Assembly (NCBI GenBank): GCA_010093705.1
Contig: MU006105.1
Span: 225,960 to 289,959 of the forward strand
Reading direction: 5' to 3'
DNA from: Patellaria atrata CBS 101060
Lineage: Eukaryota > Ascomycota > Dothideomycetes > Patellariales > Patellariaceae
Length of the DNA stretch: 64,000 bases
The first letter of the stretch is position 1; each line of letters begins with the position of its first letter. This document shows positions 61,376 to 64,000 of this stretch, in pieces. The translations under genes and the position numbers were made by a program. The notes under the pieces are model-generated. The model was not told the DNA's origin, made no database searches, and worked only from the letters and a program-made list of their open reading frames with translations.

Positions 61376-63010
61376 ATGCCGACAGGCTTCGAAATTGCAG
61401 GACTGGTGCTTGCCGCCTTTCCTATTGTCATCAAGCATTATCGAGAAGGCTGGAGACTAGTCTCAACGTTGATAAGCTTCACTTCACACCGTGCGAGGTA
61501 GATATCCGAACTGGAATTTCGCGAAGTTCATTTTAAGAACACCCTGACTTTTCTGTTCTCAACCTTCATTCCTGATCGGTCTGTTATCAATAAATTGATG
61601 ATCCAAATGGACCCGGAAGAGTAGAGAGCACAAGCTGAGGAGATGGACTTCCAACTCAAACTGGTCTTTGGTGATGAGCCATACGAAGCTTTAAGATCGT
61701 TATGATTACCATAAGATACGCGTTATTGGATACCAAAAAGCTGATCAAGGCCTCAGAGGTAAGAGTCAACTCTCCAAAACTAACTTTTTGTTGTCATTCA
61801 TACTCATTGTAATTATTAGGCCGATAATAACGTTAACAGGGAAACCAGATTTCGGTTAAGCTTCTATTACAAAAGACCAGAAATGTTTGCTTCGATGGAA
61901 TATCAAATAACTGAACTTCATCCACTGGTAAGGGATGCTGGTTTACTGGCACCCTACCGTCGCGGAGCTTATTCAGCTCCAAAATTTGCAGAAATCAACT
62001 AGTGAGCTTGTGAGCTCTACAAGGCCATTTCTAGATCAAGTCAGAGTCAGGGGGCACAAAACCCACATCAGGACGAGCATACCGTTTCAATGCTGCTTGA
62101 CGCACGCCTTAAAGAAGTCTGCGAATTCCGACCTATTGGGCATGAACTGCAATTGGAACATCCTCGCATCCACTATTTTAGACTCGTACTCATGAAACAG
62201 CCTGGTTTGATCTATAGAATTTTGGATGCTTTTCAGCACTTTACTGTAGAAACAACTGGAACTGCAACAGCAACAGCAACTGGTAGACCACCTCATGGTG
62301 GTAAGAAAGGAAAATTTGTTTTCAAGGACCGTGGTTTCCGTCAAATCTAGAAAACGAGCATGTGCATATCTGGGAGGAGCTCGTGAGCAAAGAACAACCC
62401 TTTTTTTCTACGACCGTTGGAGAGACACGAGATCCGACAACCCAAATAGAACTTTGGGACATGCATTTTGTGATGGCTAAGATACTAATCGAAATTGGAG
62501 CTGGCAAGCATTCGATGACATTCCGATGCCTGGTGATGTTCCTCCCCAACCAACAGATTTGCTGAAGATGACACGACTCGCACGACAATCTACATTGCAA
62601 ATGGGGAAGGACTACAAGGAGTCATTGAGAAGTTGTTTGAAACTAGTGGATTAGAAACCGTCTTTGGAAAAAATGGAATCTAGGAATTGAATCAGAAAAT
62701 TTTTAATGATGTTGTATTGGCACTAACTAAGGGACATGTCAAAAATATCCCACAATTGATCAATGACCTGACGAACAAGCGGGGACGGTGGAGATTGACG
62801 TTTTAAGAAGTTGGAGTGTCGATCTTAGTCAGGAGGTCGATGAAATGGGTTCAAGCCTGCTTGATGGTAAATAATATTTTGGCGATAGTACACATGTACA
62901 ACCCGTCTTCAAGTAGTTTCGTGAATAATCATTTTTGGCTGTGGGGACTCATAGCGGGACTAGCATTTATAAAGTTATACAATCTGATGACAAGACCCAG
63001 TATAAATTGA
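61376..63010 (+). pseudogene. Decayed DUF7580-like gene
   Basis: The start MPTGFEIAGLVLAAFPIVIK is the typical opening of a fungal family annotated with DUF7580, which has no proven function. Then come ISELEFREVHFKNTLTF, a segment like RFRLSFYYKRPEMFASMEYQ after an apparent intron near 61760-61820, CEFRPIGHELQLEHPRIH, GKDYKESLRSCLKLVD and QKIFNDVVLALTKGHV. These appear in the family's order but in several frames with multiple stops. Two early stops sit where Gln and Trp codons are expected, consistent with C-to-T and G-to-A change. A final open part ends in a hydrophobic segment (FWLWGLIAGLAFIKLYN). Family assignment rests mainly on the N-terminus. Confidence 0.58.
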
Positions 63011-64000
63011 AAAAGGCGTGACCCAATATTTGTTCTATTGGAAAACCCGTACGGTGATCTGATCAACCTAGTCTCATCTTACAAGAGGAATGAAAGCATT
63101 AAATGAGCAAAGGGTGACAAACCTACGATTCTCTGGAAACAAACAAGAAACGCCAAAACCAAACCATGACCTAAAAGAAACATTGTCCACTTACCACATA
63201 TCCACGAAACGCTTCCTCTTACTACACCAGCTCCCTATAACCTACTGCAAACCTCCATAGAATGATTGACAAGCAAAAAAAATGACCCTGTTCCCCTTGT
63301 GCGAATTGCTCTTTACCTAGCCAGAGCACAACCCAATGTATGCGTCACTAAGCGAGTGCCGAATTGTGATTGCCTGCTACAACAATGTTGGGGTCATAAC
63401 GATATACTATGGCCGTATACTATTCCCCCGTCCCCCCTTCCCCGAAAAAGCAGCCGCGACAGCTTCTAACCTCCATCTCTGAAAAGGCGTTGACAGCTAT
63501 CGTTCCAACTGAGACCACACGAAGCCAAAATACTCAGAGTAGGGATCGGAAACTCTGATTCAGTAAGTAGTAACTTGACATGGACCACGTTTAACGTAAG
63601 GACACTCTGCTCGGGGGATAATATCGGCCAGGCCCCTGTTTTGAAGGCCCTTGGGATCTAATAGGTTCGCTGGAGAACTACAGGCTATCTGTGAATCCTG
63701 CTTATACGGTTAGCGCAAGGTGGTTCACGTCTTTGATGCCTGAGATCGGGACGCATTTGGATAGACGTTAAGGGGTATAGAGGAATTGCATGTACTGTAC
63801 AGTATTGTATCGCGGAGATAAGAGAAGACCTTATGGTGTAGAAATTGTACAACAAGCTAAGATGTAACGTCGTGAGACTCTGTAACCTGGACTAGGGTTC
63901 AGCTGCCATAGGTACAAAAAGTTGTACATGGGTGAATCTGCAAATCTGTAGCCTGGATCGTTGTCGAAAGGTATTTTTGAGACTCGATGTCATACTGTAA
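63011..64000. other. Right end, no gene recognised
   Basis: Short frames only, such as 63266-63469 on the plus strand, with no family resemblance. No repeat or RNA gene seen. Confidence 0.45.

Overview
The window is nuclear DNA of a filamentous ascomycete (Pezizomycotina). The evidence is short GT-AG introns with CTAAC-type branch points, fungal forms of housekeeping proteins, a Ndt80-like VIB-1/XprG regulator, and decayed genes of families expanded in filamentous ascomycetes. Leotiomycetes is a reasonable guess but unproven.

The left half is compact and conserved. In order it holds cystathionine beta-lyase (-), V-ATPase subunit F (-, four short exons), nuclear rim protein 1 (+), EMC4 (-), the AP-1 beta subunit (+), a DUF1774 membrane protein (-), AIM41 (-), nucleoporin NUP170 (+), a TMEM97/EXPERA membrane protein (+), the Arf-GAP GLO3 (-), an LrgA/LrgB-like membrane protein (+), mitochondrial Hsp70 SSC1 (-), an intron-containing tRNA-Asn(GTT) (+) and a WD/DUF2415 protein (+). 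Neighbours are mostly divergent with 0.3-0.5 kb shared promoters, or convergent. Two gene pairs share themes: AP-1 beta and GLO3 act in coated-vesicle traffic, and SSC1 and AIM41 are mitochondrial. No operon-like or metabolic cluster is visible.

The right half is different. About 10.4 kb without a recognisable gene (36.3-46.7 kb) separates the WD gene from a VIB-1-like transcription factor (-), followed by about 7.5 kb with no supported gene upstream of it. The last 7 kb is accessory DNA. It holds a decayed C2H2 zinc-finger/protein-kinase gene (-), a decayed DUF7580-like gene (+), a truncated second copy of the latter's 3' end, and a degenerate tandem repeat. Decay looks at least partly like C-to-T/G-to-A change (RIP-like, inferred). 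The first 4.3 kb also has no recognisable gene.

Exon coordinates were worked out by hand from splice consensus, frame and remembered family sequence. No alignment, search or RNA data was available.
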